Source: Candidatus Thiodiazotropha endolucinida | GTDB lineage: Bacteria; Pseudomonadota; Gammaproteobacteria; Chromatiales; Chromatiaceae | NCBI RefSeq assembly: GCF_001715975.1 | Contig: NZ_MARB01000001.1 | Span: forward strand, 186,001-250,000 | Length of the DNA: 64,000 nucleotides | Direction of reading: 5' to 3' | Part shown: positions 50,802-59,669 of the stretch, in pieces | How positions within the stretch are numbered: position 1 is the stretch's first letter | Layout: every line of letters begins with the position of its first letter | Notes under the pieces: generated by a model | Told to the model about the DNA's origin: nothing | Database searches by the model: none | The model's input: only the letters and a program-made list of their open reading frames with translations | Program-made: the position numbers and the translations under genes

Positions 50802-50933
50802 ATGTTGTCGAATCCTGCAAATACCGATAAGCGGCAGTGGCGCATAAGCCTGATGGACACGATGGCCATCATCGCCGCGATCATCAACATGTTGGTAATC
50901 GGTATTATCGTTGGCTACTGGTTTATGCGGTAA
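50802..50933 (+). CDS. 43-aa single-helix membrane protein
   Basis: Reads MLSNPANTDKRQWRISLMD and then one helix (MAIIAAIINMLVIGIIVGYW) ending FMR. It begins 4 bp after the previous stop and fits the operon frame. Together with the two tiny membrane proteins across the promoter region it makes three of similar design. No family is recognised. Confidence 0.6.
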   Translation: MLSNPANTDKRQWRISLMDTMAIIAAIINMLVIGIIVGYWFMR

Positions 50934-50993
50934 TCCGACACATATGGGGGTAGTCTGAGTTCCGCTCCCAACAGATCGAGAGAGGCATCGATC

Positions 50994-53282
50994 ATGAGTG
51001 CACAGGTTCGTTCGGAGAAACAGGCGTCTGATTCATTGCCCGGTTATGAATCGATTTTATTGGCAGTGGACTCTTCCGACCACTCCAACCGCGGCATCCT
51101 CGAAGCCGTGAAACTGGTTGATGCATTCAACAGCAGGCTTACCGCCGCCCATGTCTATGCAGCCAAGCTGCACGACCTGCGCTTTCGTCAGATGGAGGGG
51201 GGGTTGCCGGAACAGTTTCGCGCAGAGCAAGAGCTGGAACGACAAAGGGATGTGCATGACGATCTGATCACCCGCGGACTCTCGATCATTACCGACTCCT
51301 ATCTGGATCAGGTTGATCAGGCTGTTGAAGATGAGGCCATCCCTGTTGCGCGACGCTCCCTGGAGGGAAAGAACTACCGCGAACTGACGAATGAGGCCAA
51401 CAGCGGCGAATATGATCTCCTGGTAATGGGCGCCCTGGGGCTGGGGGCCGTTAAAGGGAGTCGTCTGGGTACCGTCTGTCAGCGTGTCACCCGCCGATCA
51501 CGCATCGATACGCTGGTTATCAAGAATCCCACACAATCGCTTGAACAGGGGCCGATCGTGGTGGGTATCGATGGATCTGCCAAGTCATATGGCGGGCTGT
51601 TGACATCACTTTCACTGGCCAGGGCATGGGGGGTCGAAGTGAAAGCGGTCTCCGCATTCGATCCCTATTACCACTATGTGGCATTCAACCGGATCGCCGG
51701 TGTGCTATCGGATGAGGCGGGCAAGGTGTTCAAGTTCAAGGAGCAGGAAAAACTCCATGAGGAGATCATCGATTCCGGGTTGGCGAAAATCTACCAGGGA
51801 CATCTGGCGGTCGCCCGGGCTGTCGCCGGCGATTATGGCATGGAGATCGAGACGGTGCTGCTGGATGGCAAACCGCATGAAGTCATCAATCGCTACCTGG
51901 CTGGCGTGAAGCCATCCCTGCTGATATTGGGGACGACGGGCATCCATGCCGATGGTGAACTGGATATCGGCGGTAACAGCGAGTATCTGCTTAACGATGT
52001 CGAGTGTGCCGTGCTGCTCAGCCAACGTAAGTACAGCCCTCAGGTTGATCGTCTTGCCTCCGTATCGACATCCTGGACCCATGAAGCGGAACAGCGTATG
52101 CAGCGGGTTCCCTCTTTTGTTCGGAGTATGGCGCGGATGGCGATTCTCAGATATGCCCAGGAGAAGGGACATACCGTGATCAGCGAAAAGATTGTTGAAG
52201 AGGCCACTGCTCAGCTGATGCCGGGACATGCCGAGCAGGCGATGTCGGAGATCGTCGGGGCCTATGACCGTGGCGAACTGAATCACAAGCCTGACGCCAA
52301 GGCGGCAATACGCTGGAGCGAGGCGGCGACAAAACTACTGCTGAGTATCGATGATCTCAGTCTGCGCGGCAATCTCAGTATGCGGGCCGAAAAAAAGGCC
52401 AGGGCCGCAGACAGCCTTCAGGTTGAAGCGGTGCATATTCAAGGCTTTCTTGATGAGGGCATAGCAGTAAAAGGGGAGGCGCCTGTTGTAACGACCCAAC
52501 CATCCGAATCCAACCCGGATGAAAAGGGCATCTCCCCGCCTGATTTTCAGTGGCATGCCGCAGCGCTGGCGCGTCTGATGCGGGTGCCTGAGGGATTCAT
52601 GCGCGACAGTTCCAGACAGCGTATCGAGTTGTATGCGCAACGTCAGGGAATTTCAGAGATCAGTCTCGAGACAGCTGAAGCCGGGCTGGCTGAGGCCCGC
52701 AAGGCCATGCAAGGGATGCAGAGTGACAAGCAGCCCGATCCAACGGGGGCTCAGCGCACCGGCGCCTGTCCATTCGCCGCACCCGATATGGCAGTGGCCA
52801 ATAAGGACAATACATCAGCATCCGGTACCCCTTCATGGACAGCCGAAGCCAAGGCGAAACTACAGTCTGTACCGATCGGATTCTGCCGTGATATGACTGT
52901 TAGCGCCGCTGATTCGATTGCCCGTCACCAGGGTGTTGAGACGGTGGACGACCGCTTTCTCTCCCAGGTGCTGGATACCATTAAAAACGGATCGGCAGCT
53001 GTTGAGACAAGCCTGCCCTGGAGTGAGGAGGCGACACTTCGACTGCAAAAGGTTCCCGATTTTGTGCGTGGCATGCTGGTGCGTGAGATCGAAGGCTGGG
53101 TGGACCGAGAGGGTGGGTCCTCGGTTGGGTTGGAAGCAGTGGATGCGGTTAAGGCGCAGTGGCGGCAGCGGGGCGTATTCCACCTTGACCCAAATGATCC
53201 CAGAAGTCGGATGCAGGGCAGTGCAGAGACTTCATCCCCAGCAGCGGATACGGACGAATCCAAGCCGGGTCGGTTCCAATGA
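50994..53282 (+). CDS. Tandem Usp protein with an array of PCP_red domains
   Basis: Cytoplasmic 762-aa protein. Two Usp domains (about 18-175 and 185-340) have the ATP-loop pattern GALGLGAVKGSRLG in the first. At least four PCP_red-type domains follow: WTHEAEQRMQRVPSFVRSMA, WHAAALARLMRVPEGFMRDS, WTAEAKAKLQSVPIGFCRDM, WSEEATLRLQKVPDFVRGML. A fifth degenerate copy is at about 440. PCP_red is the C-terminal domain of protochlorophyllide reductase subunit B. The organism shows no chlorophyll genes here. The stop overlaps the radical SAM start by 4 bp. Confidence 0.85.
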   Translation: MSAQVRSEKQASDSLPGYESILLAVDSSDHSNRGILEAVKLVDAFNSRLTAAHVYAAKLHDLRFRQMEGGLPEQFRAEQELERQRDVHDDLITRGLSIITDSYLDQVDQAVEDEAIPVARRSLEGKNYRELTNEANSGEYDLLVMGALGLGAVKGSRLGTVCQRVTRRSRIDTLVIKNPTQSLEQGPIVVGIDGSAKSYGGLLTSLSLARAWGVEVKAVSAFDPYYHYVAFNRIAGVLSDEAGKVFKFKEQEKLHEEIIDSGLAKIYQGHLAVARAVAGDYGMEIETVLLDGKPHEVINRYLAGVKPSLLILGTTGIHADGELDIGGNSEYLLNDVECAVLLSQRKYSPQVDRLASVSTSWTHEAEQRMQRVPSFVRSMARMAILRYAQEKGHTVISEKIVEEATAQLMPGHAEQAMSEIVGAYDRGELNHKPDAKAAIRWSEAATKLLLSIDDLSLRGNLSMRAEKKARAADSLQVEAVHIQGFLDEGIAVKGEAPVVTTQPSESNPDEKGISPPDFQWHAAALARLMRVPEGFMRDSSRQRIELYAQRQGISEISLETAEAGLAEARKAMQGMQSDKQPDPTGAQRTGACPFAAPDMAVANKDNTSASGTPSWTAEAKAKLQSVPIGFCRDMTVSAADSIARHQGVETVDDRFLSQVLDTIKNGSAAVETSLPWSEEATLRLQKVPDFVRGMLVREIEGWVDREGGSSVGLEAVDAVKAQWRQRGVFHLDPNDPRSRMQGSAETSSPAADTDESKPGRFQ

Positions 53283-55318
53283 ACAACAGCGACCTGTTTC
53301 TGCTGGCCGTAAATCTGACCCGCCGCTGTAACCTCGCTTGTGCTCACTGTTACATGGATGCCGATACCCGCATGGGTGGTGGAAGTGATGAGTTGAGTAC
53401 GGTTGAAATCACGCAACTACTCGATGAGATCGCCTCCCGAACGACAGAAACCATGGTGGTCTTGACCGGTGGTGAGCCGTTGCTGCGTCGGGATCTGGAG
53501 TTATTGGTTGCACACGGCAGCGGGCTTGGACTGTCTATGGTCGTCGGTACCAATGGGGTGTTGCTCAATGAAGATCGGGTCAAGGCACTGAAGCAGGCGG
53601 GCGTATTGGGGATGGGGATCAGCCTGGACTCCCTGGATGCTCAAAGCCACGACAACTTTCGCGGCTGTCCGGGCAGCTGGGAAAGAACCCTTGCCGGCAT
53701 GGATCTCTGCCGCCAGCATGACCTTCCGTTTCAAGTCCACTTTTCGGTGACGGAACAGAATGCCCATGAAGTCGATTCGATGATCGACTTTGCCAAGGCC
53801 GTGGGTGCGTATGTGTTGAATGTCTTTTTTCTGATCTGTACCGGCCGGGGCGAGTCAATGTCGGATATCACGCCGGCCCGATATGAACAGGTTTTGTTGC
53901 AACTGGTACAGGCCCAGGAAAAGACAGAGGATCTGATCGTGCGTGCCCGTTGCGCACCGCATTTCAAACGGGTGGCCTACCAGTCGAATCCTGAATCCAG
54001 CATGACCCTTGCTCAGGGCTATGAGGGGGGTGGATGTCTGGCTGGTATTCACTGTTGCCGGATCACACCGGAGGGCGGGGTCACGGCTTGTCCCTATATT
54101 CCTGATGAGGAGGGATCGATCCGAATCGGAAGCTTCTGGGAGATTTGGGATCAAACGCCGACTTTCGGCCTGCTGCGTCACCCCAAACTGGAAGGTAAGT
54201 GCGGCAAGTGCGAATACCAAAAGCTGTGCGGCGGTTGTCGGGCGCGGCCGCTTGCCATGGGCGGCACATTGATGGATGCAGACCCCTGGTGTGGTCACTA
54301 TCCGTCCGGTGAGCCGGTTATCGAACCCCTGAGGGAATCGCAAGACAGCTCGGTGATCTGGAGCAGTGAGGCTGAACAGCGGCTGTCACACGTGCCGGGG
54401 TTCCTGCGCAAAATGGTACGCAAACGTGCCGAGTCCTATGTCAGCGAACTGGGTGAGAAAATTGTCACCACGGAGCATATGGCTGTTTTGGCGGCGAAAC
54501 GCTTCGGCGACAAATTTCCAGCCAAACGTCCCCCCCACGCCAGCAGTGACCATGCGGAGACATTCGCGGAGTTTTCCACCAGCGGCTTTGCCTGGACCCA
54601 GGAGGCCAGAGCCTACCTGGATGCACTACCGGGTTTTCTGCGCGAAGGGGTCTTCGCCGTTGCGGAGGATGTTGCGCGCGAAGAGGGTCGTCTGGAAGTG
54701 AATATCAAACTCCTGCAGCGCTTGGAGGAAGAGGATACGCCAGGTCGCAAACTCCCTTGGGAAGTCGCCGCTGAAACGCTGTTGTCGAGGAATCTGGCTG
54801 ATCGACCACCCCAAGTCAAAATGTTTGTTCAACCCAGCGTGGAAGCTGCTGCCGAACGGGAGGCCAAGCGCCGCCATGCGATAGTTGTTTCGGCCGATGA
54901 TGTCGCAAGGATCATAGAGACAGGGCTTGCGGGTGTGGAATGGGAGCAAGAGGCGCTCGAGCGTGTGGAATCGGCGCCTGAGTTTGTCCGCGGCGGTATC
55001 AAGAAGGCTGCGGAATTCGGTGCCCGTCGTGAGGGGCTTTCAGTAATTACGTCCGAGGATCTGACCCGCTTTCGCAACCGGGCAATGATGAAAGCGGTGC
55101 GCCGTATGAAAGGATTTGGTATGCAGGAGTTGAATTTCGATGCCTTTACCATCGCTAAACAGCGCGTACCGCGTTTGAAGGAAAATCTTCAGGCTGAAAA
55201 ACGTTTTGCCGAGATCAAGCGCTATGTGGAATCTAAACAGGCCCCCGACGGGAGCGGGCTCGGTCTGTTGGACAGGGATTTGCTTGAAAAGATGAAGGCG
55301 GAGTTAAGACGCAAATGA
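53279..55318 (+). CDS. NirJ/Ahb-like radical SAM protein fused to PCP_red domains
   Basis: The 679-aa enzyme has radical SAM cluster CNLACAHCY and SAM glycines GGEPLLRRD. The SPASM-like C-terminal cysteines CGKCEYQKLCGGCRARPLA resemble NirJ, AhbC and AhbD, which edit haem side chains. Three PCP_red domains follow (WSSEAEQRLSHVPGFLRKMV, WTQEARAYLDALPGFLREGV, WEQEALERVESAPEFVRGGI). The neighbouring flavoprotein and shared PCP_red domains suggest tetrapyrrole modification. The product is unknown. Start and stop overlap both neighbours. Confidence 0.85.
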   Translation: MNNSDLFLLAVNLTRRCNLACAHCYMDADTRMGGGSDELSTVEITQLLDEIASRTTETMVVLTGGEPLLRRDLELLVAHGSGLGLSMVVGTNGVLLNEDRVKALKQAGVLGMGISLDSLDAQSHDNFRGCPGSWERTLAGMDLCRQHDLPFQVHFSVTEQNAHEVDSMIDFAKAVGAYVLNVFFLICTGRGESMSDITPARYEQVLLQLVQAQEKTEDLIVRARCAPHFKRVAYQSNPESSMTLAQGYEGGGCLAGIHCCRITPEGGVTACPYIPDEEGSIRIGSFWEIWDQTPTFGLLRHPKLEGKCGKCEYQKLCGGCRARPLAMGGTLMDADPWCGHYPSGEPVIEPLRESQDSSVIWSSEAEQRLSHVPGFLRKMVRKRAESYVSELGEKIVTTEHMAVLAAKRFGDKFPAKRPPHASSDHAETFAEFSTSGFAWTQEARAYLDALPGFLREGVFAVAEDVAREEGRLEVNIKLLQRLEEEDTPGRKLPWEVAAETLLSRNLADRPPQVKMFVQPSVEAAAEREAKRRHAIVVSADDVARIIETGLAGVEWEQEALERVESAPEFVRGGIKKAAEFGARREGLSVITSEDLTRFRNRAMMKAVRRMKGFGMQELNFDAFTIAKQRVPRLKENLQAEKRFAEIKRYVESKQAPDGSGLGLLDRDLLEKMKAELRRK

Positions 55319-56721
55319 GCAGCGCCTCCGTACTGATCATCGGCGGTGGTATATCCGGGCTTTCTACGGCCTGGTGGTTGGCGCAACAAGGGATTGGGGT
55401 TGAGATCTGGGAGGCGGACGATCAACCGGGCGGCTTGATACGGACAACCCGGGAGGCGGGCTATACCAGTGAGCGTGCAGCCGGCCTGGTGGTGAACTTC
55501 AGGAAGGAAGTCGACCAGGTGATACTTCAGACAGGGCTGATGCGGAGAAAACGACTGCGAGACGAGTCACTGAAGCGGTATCTGGTGCACCGGGGTGATT
55601 TGGTCGAAGTGCCCATGTTGATGCCGGCACTGCTGGCTTCGCCGCTGTGGAGCCTTCCGGCCAAACTGCGGCTAATGGCTGAAATCCTGATACCGAGGGG
55701 CCGCAGGGACGATGAGTCGGTCTCTACATTCATAAGGCGTCGCTTGGGTCGGGAAATACTCGACACAGCGATGGACCCATTTGTCTCGGGGACCCTGGCC
55801 TCCGATCCGGATCTGGCCGAGGCCAGGTCGGTACTCCCCAGGCTCAAGGCACTGGAAAGGCGCTACGGCAGCCTGATCTTGGGCATGATGATCAATCGTG
55901 TGCTGAAACGTCGTCGGGCGAACAAGGCGGATACGTTCTCATTTTCGGGGGGTATGTCGGCACTGATCGAGGCACTGGCGGCAACACCCGGTGTGACCCT
56001 GCGCTGCGGCATGCGTGTCGAATCCGTGATCAGAAAAGGAGACTGTTGGCAGGTAAAAGCAGATCAAGCGGGGGTACAGTATCAGAAGTGGGTACCCCGC
56101 TTGGTGTTGAGCACCCCGGCCGATATCAGCGCTGACCTGCTGATGCAGACAGATACGGTTCTGGGGCGGCTGCTGGCGCAGATAGCGTATGCGCCGGTGG
56201 CGGTATTGCACATCGGTCTGCCGAGCAGTGGGATCAAACACCCGCTGGACGGCACCGGTTTTCTTGTGTCTCGCGAGAACGGTTTGGCATTCAATGGCAA
56301 TCTCTGGATGAGCCGGCTGTTTCCGGAAAGAACGCCAACTGACAGAACGCTGTTGACCACCTATCTGGGTGGTGTCCGTCACCCGCAGCAGGTTGACCTG
56401 AGCGATGAACAGTTGGCAACGGTTGTTCTCTCCGAATTAAAGCCTTTGCTCGGTATCACGGCTTCAGCCGAATACGTCAGGGTTGACCGTCACCGCAGGG
56501 GGTTACCTCTCTATCACGGTCAATACCAGGCACGCCTGGAAAAGATAGAACATCGCTTGGATAGTCTGCCTGGTCTCTATCTCAACGGTAACTACCAACA
56601 CGGCGTCTCTGTCAGAGAACGGCTGTACCAAGGCCACCGGCTGGCGCAAAAAATAGCTGTTAAACTGAACACAGGAGAGCGATTGTTCAGCCGGGAGCCG
56701 TCGTTTGTTCTGGCGAGATGA
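55315..56721 (+). CDS. Protoporphyrinogen oxidase-like FAD oxidoreductase (HemY/PgoX type)
   Basis: The 468-aa flavoprotein has the dinucleotide motif LIIGGGISGLSTAWWLAQQG followed by the amine-oxidase GG-doublet pattern (DDQPGGLIRT), FSFSGGMSALIEALA, and LPGLYLNGNYQHGVSV near the C-terminus, as in HemY. It would oxidise a porphyrinogen or a related cyclic tetrapyrrole. The usual glutamate-glycine-proline loop reads ERAAGLVV, so the substrate may not be protoporphyrinogen. It overlaps the radical SAM gene by 4 bp. Confidence 0.87.
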   Translation: MSSASVLIIGGGISGLSTAWWLAQQGIGVEIWEADDQPGGLIRTTREAGYTSERAAGLVVNFRKEVDQVILQTGLMRRKRLRDESLKRYLVHRGDLVEVPMLMPALLASPLWSLPAKLRLMAEILIPRGRRDDESVSTFIRRRLGREILDTAMDPFVSGTLASDPDLAEARSVLPRLKALERRYGSLILGMMINRVLKRRRANKADTFSFSGGMSALIEALAATPGVTLRCGMRVESVIRKGDCWQVKADQAGVQYQKWVPRLVLSTPADISADLLMQTDTVLGRLLAQIAYAPVAVLHIGLPSSGIKHPLDGTGFLVSRENGLAFNGNLWMSRLFPERTPTDRTLLTTYLGGVRHPQQVDLSDEQLATVVLSELKPLLGITASAEYVRVDRHRRGLPLYHGQYQARLEKIEHRLDSLPGLYLNGNYQHGVSVRERLYQGHRLAQKIAVKLNTGERLFSREPSFVLAR

Positions 56722-56733
56722 CGGACGCGGCAA

Positions 56734-57066
56734 ATGGCAAGGCATGAGGCTCCACAGACGGCAGATGCAGCACCGTTTCACCCCGTCAGATTGATCCTGA
56801 TCATTCTGTTGATTCTGTTCTCGATCTCCATGGCGGCGCAGTGGTATGGCGAGAACGTCACCATGCCTCGATATTGTCAATATCCCGGTGATGTGATCGG
56901 GCGCGTTAGGCAGGTTTTGAACGAGAAAGAACCTGCCGGTGAGGGTGATCGCAAACCCTACATAATCGCTGCCAGGTTGATGTTTCTTGTGCCGCGCCAC
57001 AATGACGAAAAGCAAAATGATTATATCTTGAGACTGCAACAGCATATCGATAAACAATGCCGATAA
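56734..57066 (+). CDS. Small membrane protein, unknown function
   Basis: The 110-aa protein has one N-terminal helix (LILIILLILFSISMAAQ) and a charged soluble tail with two cysteines (RYCQYPGD and the end KQCR). It lies 12 bp after the flavoprotein gene and overlaps the sensor kinase by 10 bp, so it is probably real and part of the operon. No family is recognised. Confidence 0.65.
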   Translation: MARHEAPQTADAAPFHPVRLILIILLILFSISMAAQWYGENVTMPRYCQYPGDVIGRVRQVLNEKEPAGEGDRKPYIIAARLMFLVPRHNDEKQNDYILRLQQHIDKQCR

Positions 57067-59669
57067 CGCATCCGCCACCACCGGTTACACGCCTCGGGCT
57101 GTTGAAGGGCTTCATGGCCATCTTCATACCCATGTGCCTGGTGTTGATGATTATCGGAGCTATGCATTACTACACCTTCTATACCACCGAACGATCTTCT
57201 ATCGAGTCTCGTGAGCTGCTCAATGTGGACCTGGCAAAACGGATGATCGAGAAGGATATCGCCGATGTTGTCAGTGACTTGCTGTTTCTGGCGGAGCACA
57301 TTGAGCGTCGGGGACTGCCTGAAGCATTGCCCTGGTCAAGAGAACAGCAAATCTCCGAAGAGTTCAAGATCTTCGCGAAAAATAAAGGGTTCTACGATCA
57401 GATTCGCTACATCGACAATACCGGCATGGAAGTGGTGCGTATCAACTACTCAAATGGCGAGAGCCGGGTTGTACCGGAGTCTAAACTGCAAAATAAAAGC
57501 AGCCGTTACTATTTCAAGGAAGGGCTGGCCTTGGATCGTGGCTATATCTATCTATCACCATTTGATCTGAACATGGAAGAGGGGGAGATCGAATTTCCCC
57601 TGAAACCGGTGATCCGCTTCGGTACACCGGTATTCGATAGTCATGGGGAGAAGCGCGGGATTGTGCTGTTGAACTATTTAGGCGACCGGTTGATTCAGAA
57701 TTTCACCCGCGCTGCGGCGAATATCGCCGACCATATCGAACTGGTAAACAACGATGGCTATTGGCTGAGCAGCCCGAGGCAGGAAGATGAGTGGGGTTTC
57801 ATGCTCGGCCATGAAGCCCGTTTTCAAAAGAACAATGCCGATGCGTGGCGGATAATCACTGAAAATAATAAGGGCCAAATACAGACCGAAAGCGGACTAT
57901 TTACCTACACCACTATTCACCCTTTCGTTACCACGATCAGAGATACCGCGTCCGTACAGGAGATTACAGAGATATATGAGGGGACTGGGTATTACTGGAA
58001 AATAGTCTCCCGCCTATCATCCCGGGAACTGTCGGCGACATTGCCGCTTTTTATCCAGAATCACTCCGCACTCTATTTTGCAATGCTTTTATTGGTGATG
58101 GGAGTGGCGTGGCTGCTTGCCTATTCACAACAACATCACAGGGCGGCAATGGCGCAGAGAGATTATGAACAACGCTTCCGCTATACACTCGAAAATATTG
58201 AACTGGCGGCAGTGACCCTCAACCTTAAAGGCGAGGTGACATTCTGCAATGATTATTTTCTCAAGATAACCGGCTGGAATAAGCATGATGTCATTGGCAG
58301 GAATTGGTTGCAGCAATTCGTGCCTGATGAGTTGGTGTCGGAAATCGATGGGATCATTCGGCGTATGCCCGATCCGGACATTTTTCCTCTTCGCTACGAG
58401 AGCGAAGTCAAATGTAAAAATGGTGAGCATCGGTTAATTACCTGGAACAACACGCTCTCTTTCGATGCCGACAACCATGTCATCGGTGCTACCGGTATTG
58501 GTGAGGATATAACGGATAAGCGAAAAGCGGAAACCGATATATTAAAACTCTCCCAGGCGGTAGAACAGAGCCCAAGCGTTGTTATTATCACGAATGACCA
58601 GGGCCTGATTGAATATGTAAACCCGAAATTTACCGAAGTGTCCGGTTATGAGCCGGCAGAGGTCTTGGGTCAAAATCCACGTATTCTCAAGTCGGGAGAA
58701 ACAAGTCAGGAGGAGTATAAGGATCTATGGAATACAGTGATAAACGGGAGAGAGTGGCGCGGCGAATTTCATAACCGGCGAAAAAACGGTGAGCTCTACT
58801 GGGAAGGAGCCATCATATCCGGCATAAGGAATTCAGAGGGTAAGATAACTCATTTTTTGGCGGTTAAAGAAGATATATCGGAAAGGAAGCGGCTTGAAGC
58901 GGAAGTTGAGAAGCAGCACAGGGATCTTGCCAGGTCTGAAGTGTTGGCGGCAATGGGCAGGATGGCGAGTATGATCGCCCATGATCTGCGTAATCCGCTC
59001 TCGTCGGTAAAAATGACGCTGCAGATTTTAAGTAAACAATTGGATGTGAACAGGGATTCAGAGGTCCGGGAACTTTGCAACACTTCTCTTGAGCAGATCA
59101 GGTACATGGAAGAGATTCTGTCAGACATGCTCACCTATTCTCTGCCTGACGCACTGAAGCTGGAATGGTTGACGATCGATAAGATCATCGATATGGCGAT
59201 CAGCCTTTCGCAGCGTAGAATCGATGAAAACAGGATCAAATTGGTCATCAACTACCATCCGGGTTTGCCAACCCTGTATGCAGATGCCACCAAGCTCAGA
59301 CAGGTCTTTTCCAACCTGATTTCCAATGCCGCACAATCCACCGAGTCCAGTAACGATCCGATGGTGGTTATCGATGTCATGCTCGAACTTGGTTTGGAAG
59401 GAACCGCAATCCGCATAGAGATTTGTGATAACGGTTGTGGTATCGACAAGCATGAAAGGGAGAAAATTTTCGAACCTTTCTTTACTACCAGGGCAAAGGG
59501 TACAGGTTTAGGACTGGCGATTGTCAAACGGATTCTTGATCAGCACCAGGCCAATATATCAGTGACAGATAATACCCCTTGTGGAAGTTGCGTCACCGTT
59601 GTGATACCTGTCAGGCATCAAGTGATCAGTGATGAAAGCGCCGTGAATATACAGGAGAAAGTCACATGA
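57057..59669 (+). CDS. Sensor histidine kinase with periplasmic Cache-like domain and two PAS domains
   Basis: The 870-aa kinase has a helix at about 17-40, a periplasmic double-Cache-like domain (about 45-335) and a second helix (about 345-365). Two PAS domains (about 375-495, GITGWNKHDVIGRNW; about 500-620, VSGYEPAEVLGQNP) come next, then HisKA (MIAHDLRNPLSS) and HATPase_c (NLISNAAQS, DNGCGI, GTGLGLAI). It should phosphorylate the regulator that overlaps its stop by 4 bp. The ligand is unknown. As a partner of the radical SAM/cytochrome operon it probably senses an electron donor or acceptor. Confidence 0.9.
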   Translation: MPITHPPPPVTRLGLLKGFMAIFIPMCLVLMIIGAMHYYTFYTTERSSIESRELLNVDLAKRMIEKDIADVVSDLLFLAEHIERRGLPEALPWSREQQISEEFKIFAKNKGFYDQIRYIDNTGMEVVRINYSNGESRVVPESKLQNKSSRYYFKEGLALDRGYIYLSPFDLNMEEGEIEFPLKPVIRFGTPVFDSHGEKRGIVLLNYLGDRLIQNFTRAAANIADHIELVNNDGYWLSSPRQEDEWGFMLGHEARFQKNNADAWRIITENNKGQIQTESGLFTYTTIHPFVTTIRDTASVQEITEIYEGTGYYWKIVSRLSSRELSATLPLFIQNHSALYFAMLLLVMGVAWLLAYSQQHHRAAMAQRDYEQRFRYTLENIELAAVTLNLKGEVTFCNDYFLKITGWNKHDVIGRNWLQQFVPDELVSEIDGIIRRMPDPDIFPLRYESEVKCKNGEHRLITWNNTLSFDADNHVIGATGIGEDITDKRKAETDILKLSQAVEQSPSVVIITNDQGLIEYVNPKFTEVSGYEPAEVLGQNPRILKSGETSQEEYKDLWNTVINGREWRGEFHNRRKNGELYWEGAIISGIRNSEGKITHFLAVKEDISERKRLEAEVEKQHRDLARSEVLAAMGRMASMIAHDLRNPLSSVKMTLQILSKQLDVNRDSEVRELCNTSLEQIRYMEEILSDMLTYSLPDALKLEWLTIDKIIDMAISLSQRRIDENRIKLVINYHPGLPTLYADATKLRQVFSNLISNAAQSTESSNDPMVVIDVMLELGLEGTAIRIEICDNGCGIDKHEREKIFEPFFTTRAKGTGLGLAIVKRILDQHQANISVTDNTPCGSCVTVVIPVRHQVISDESAVNIQEKVT

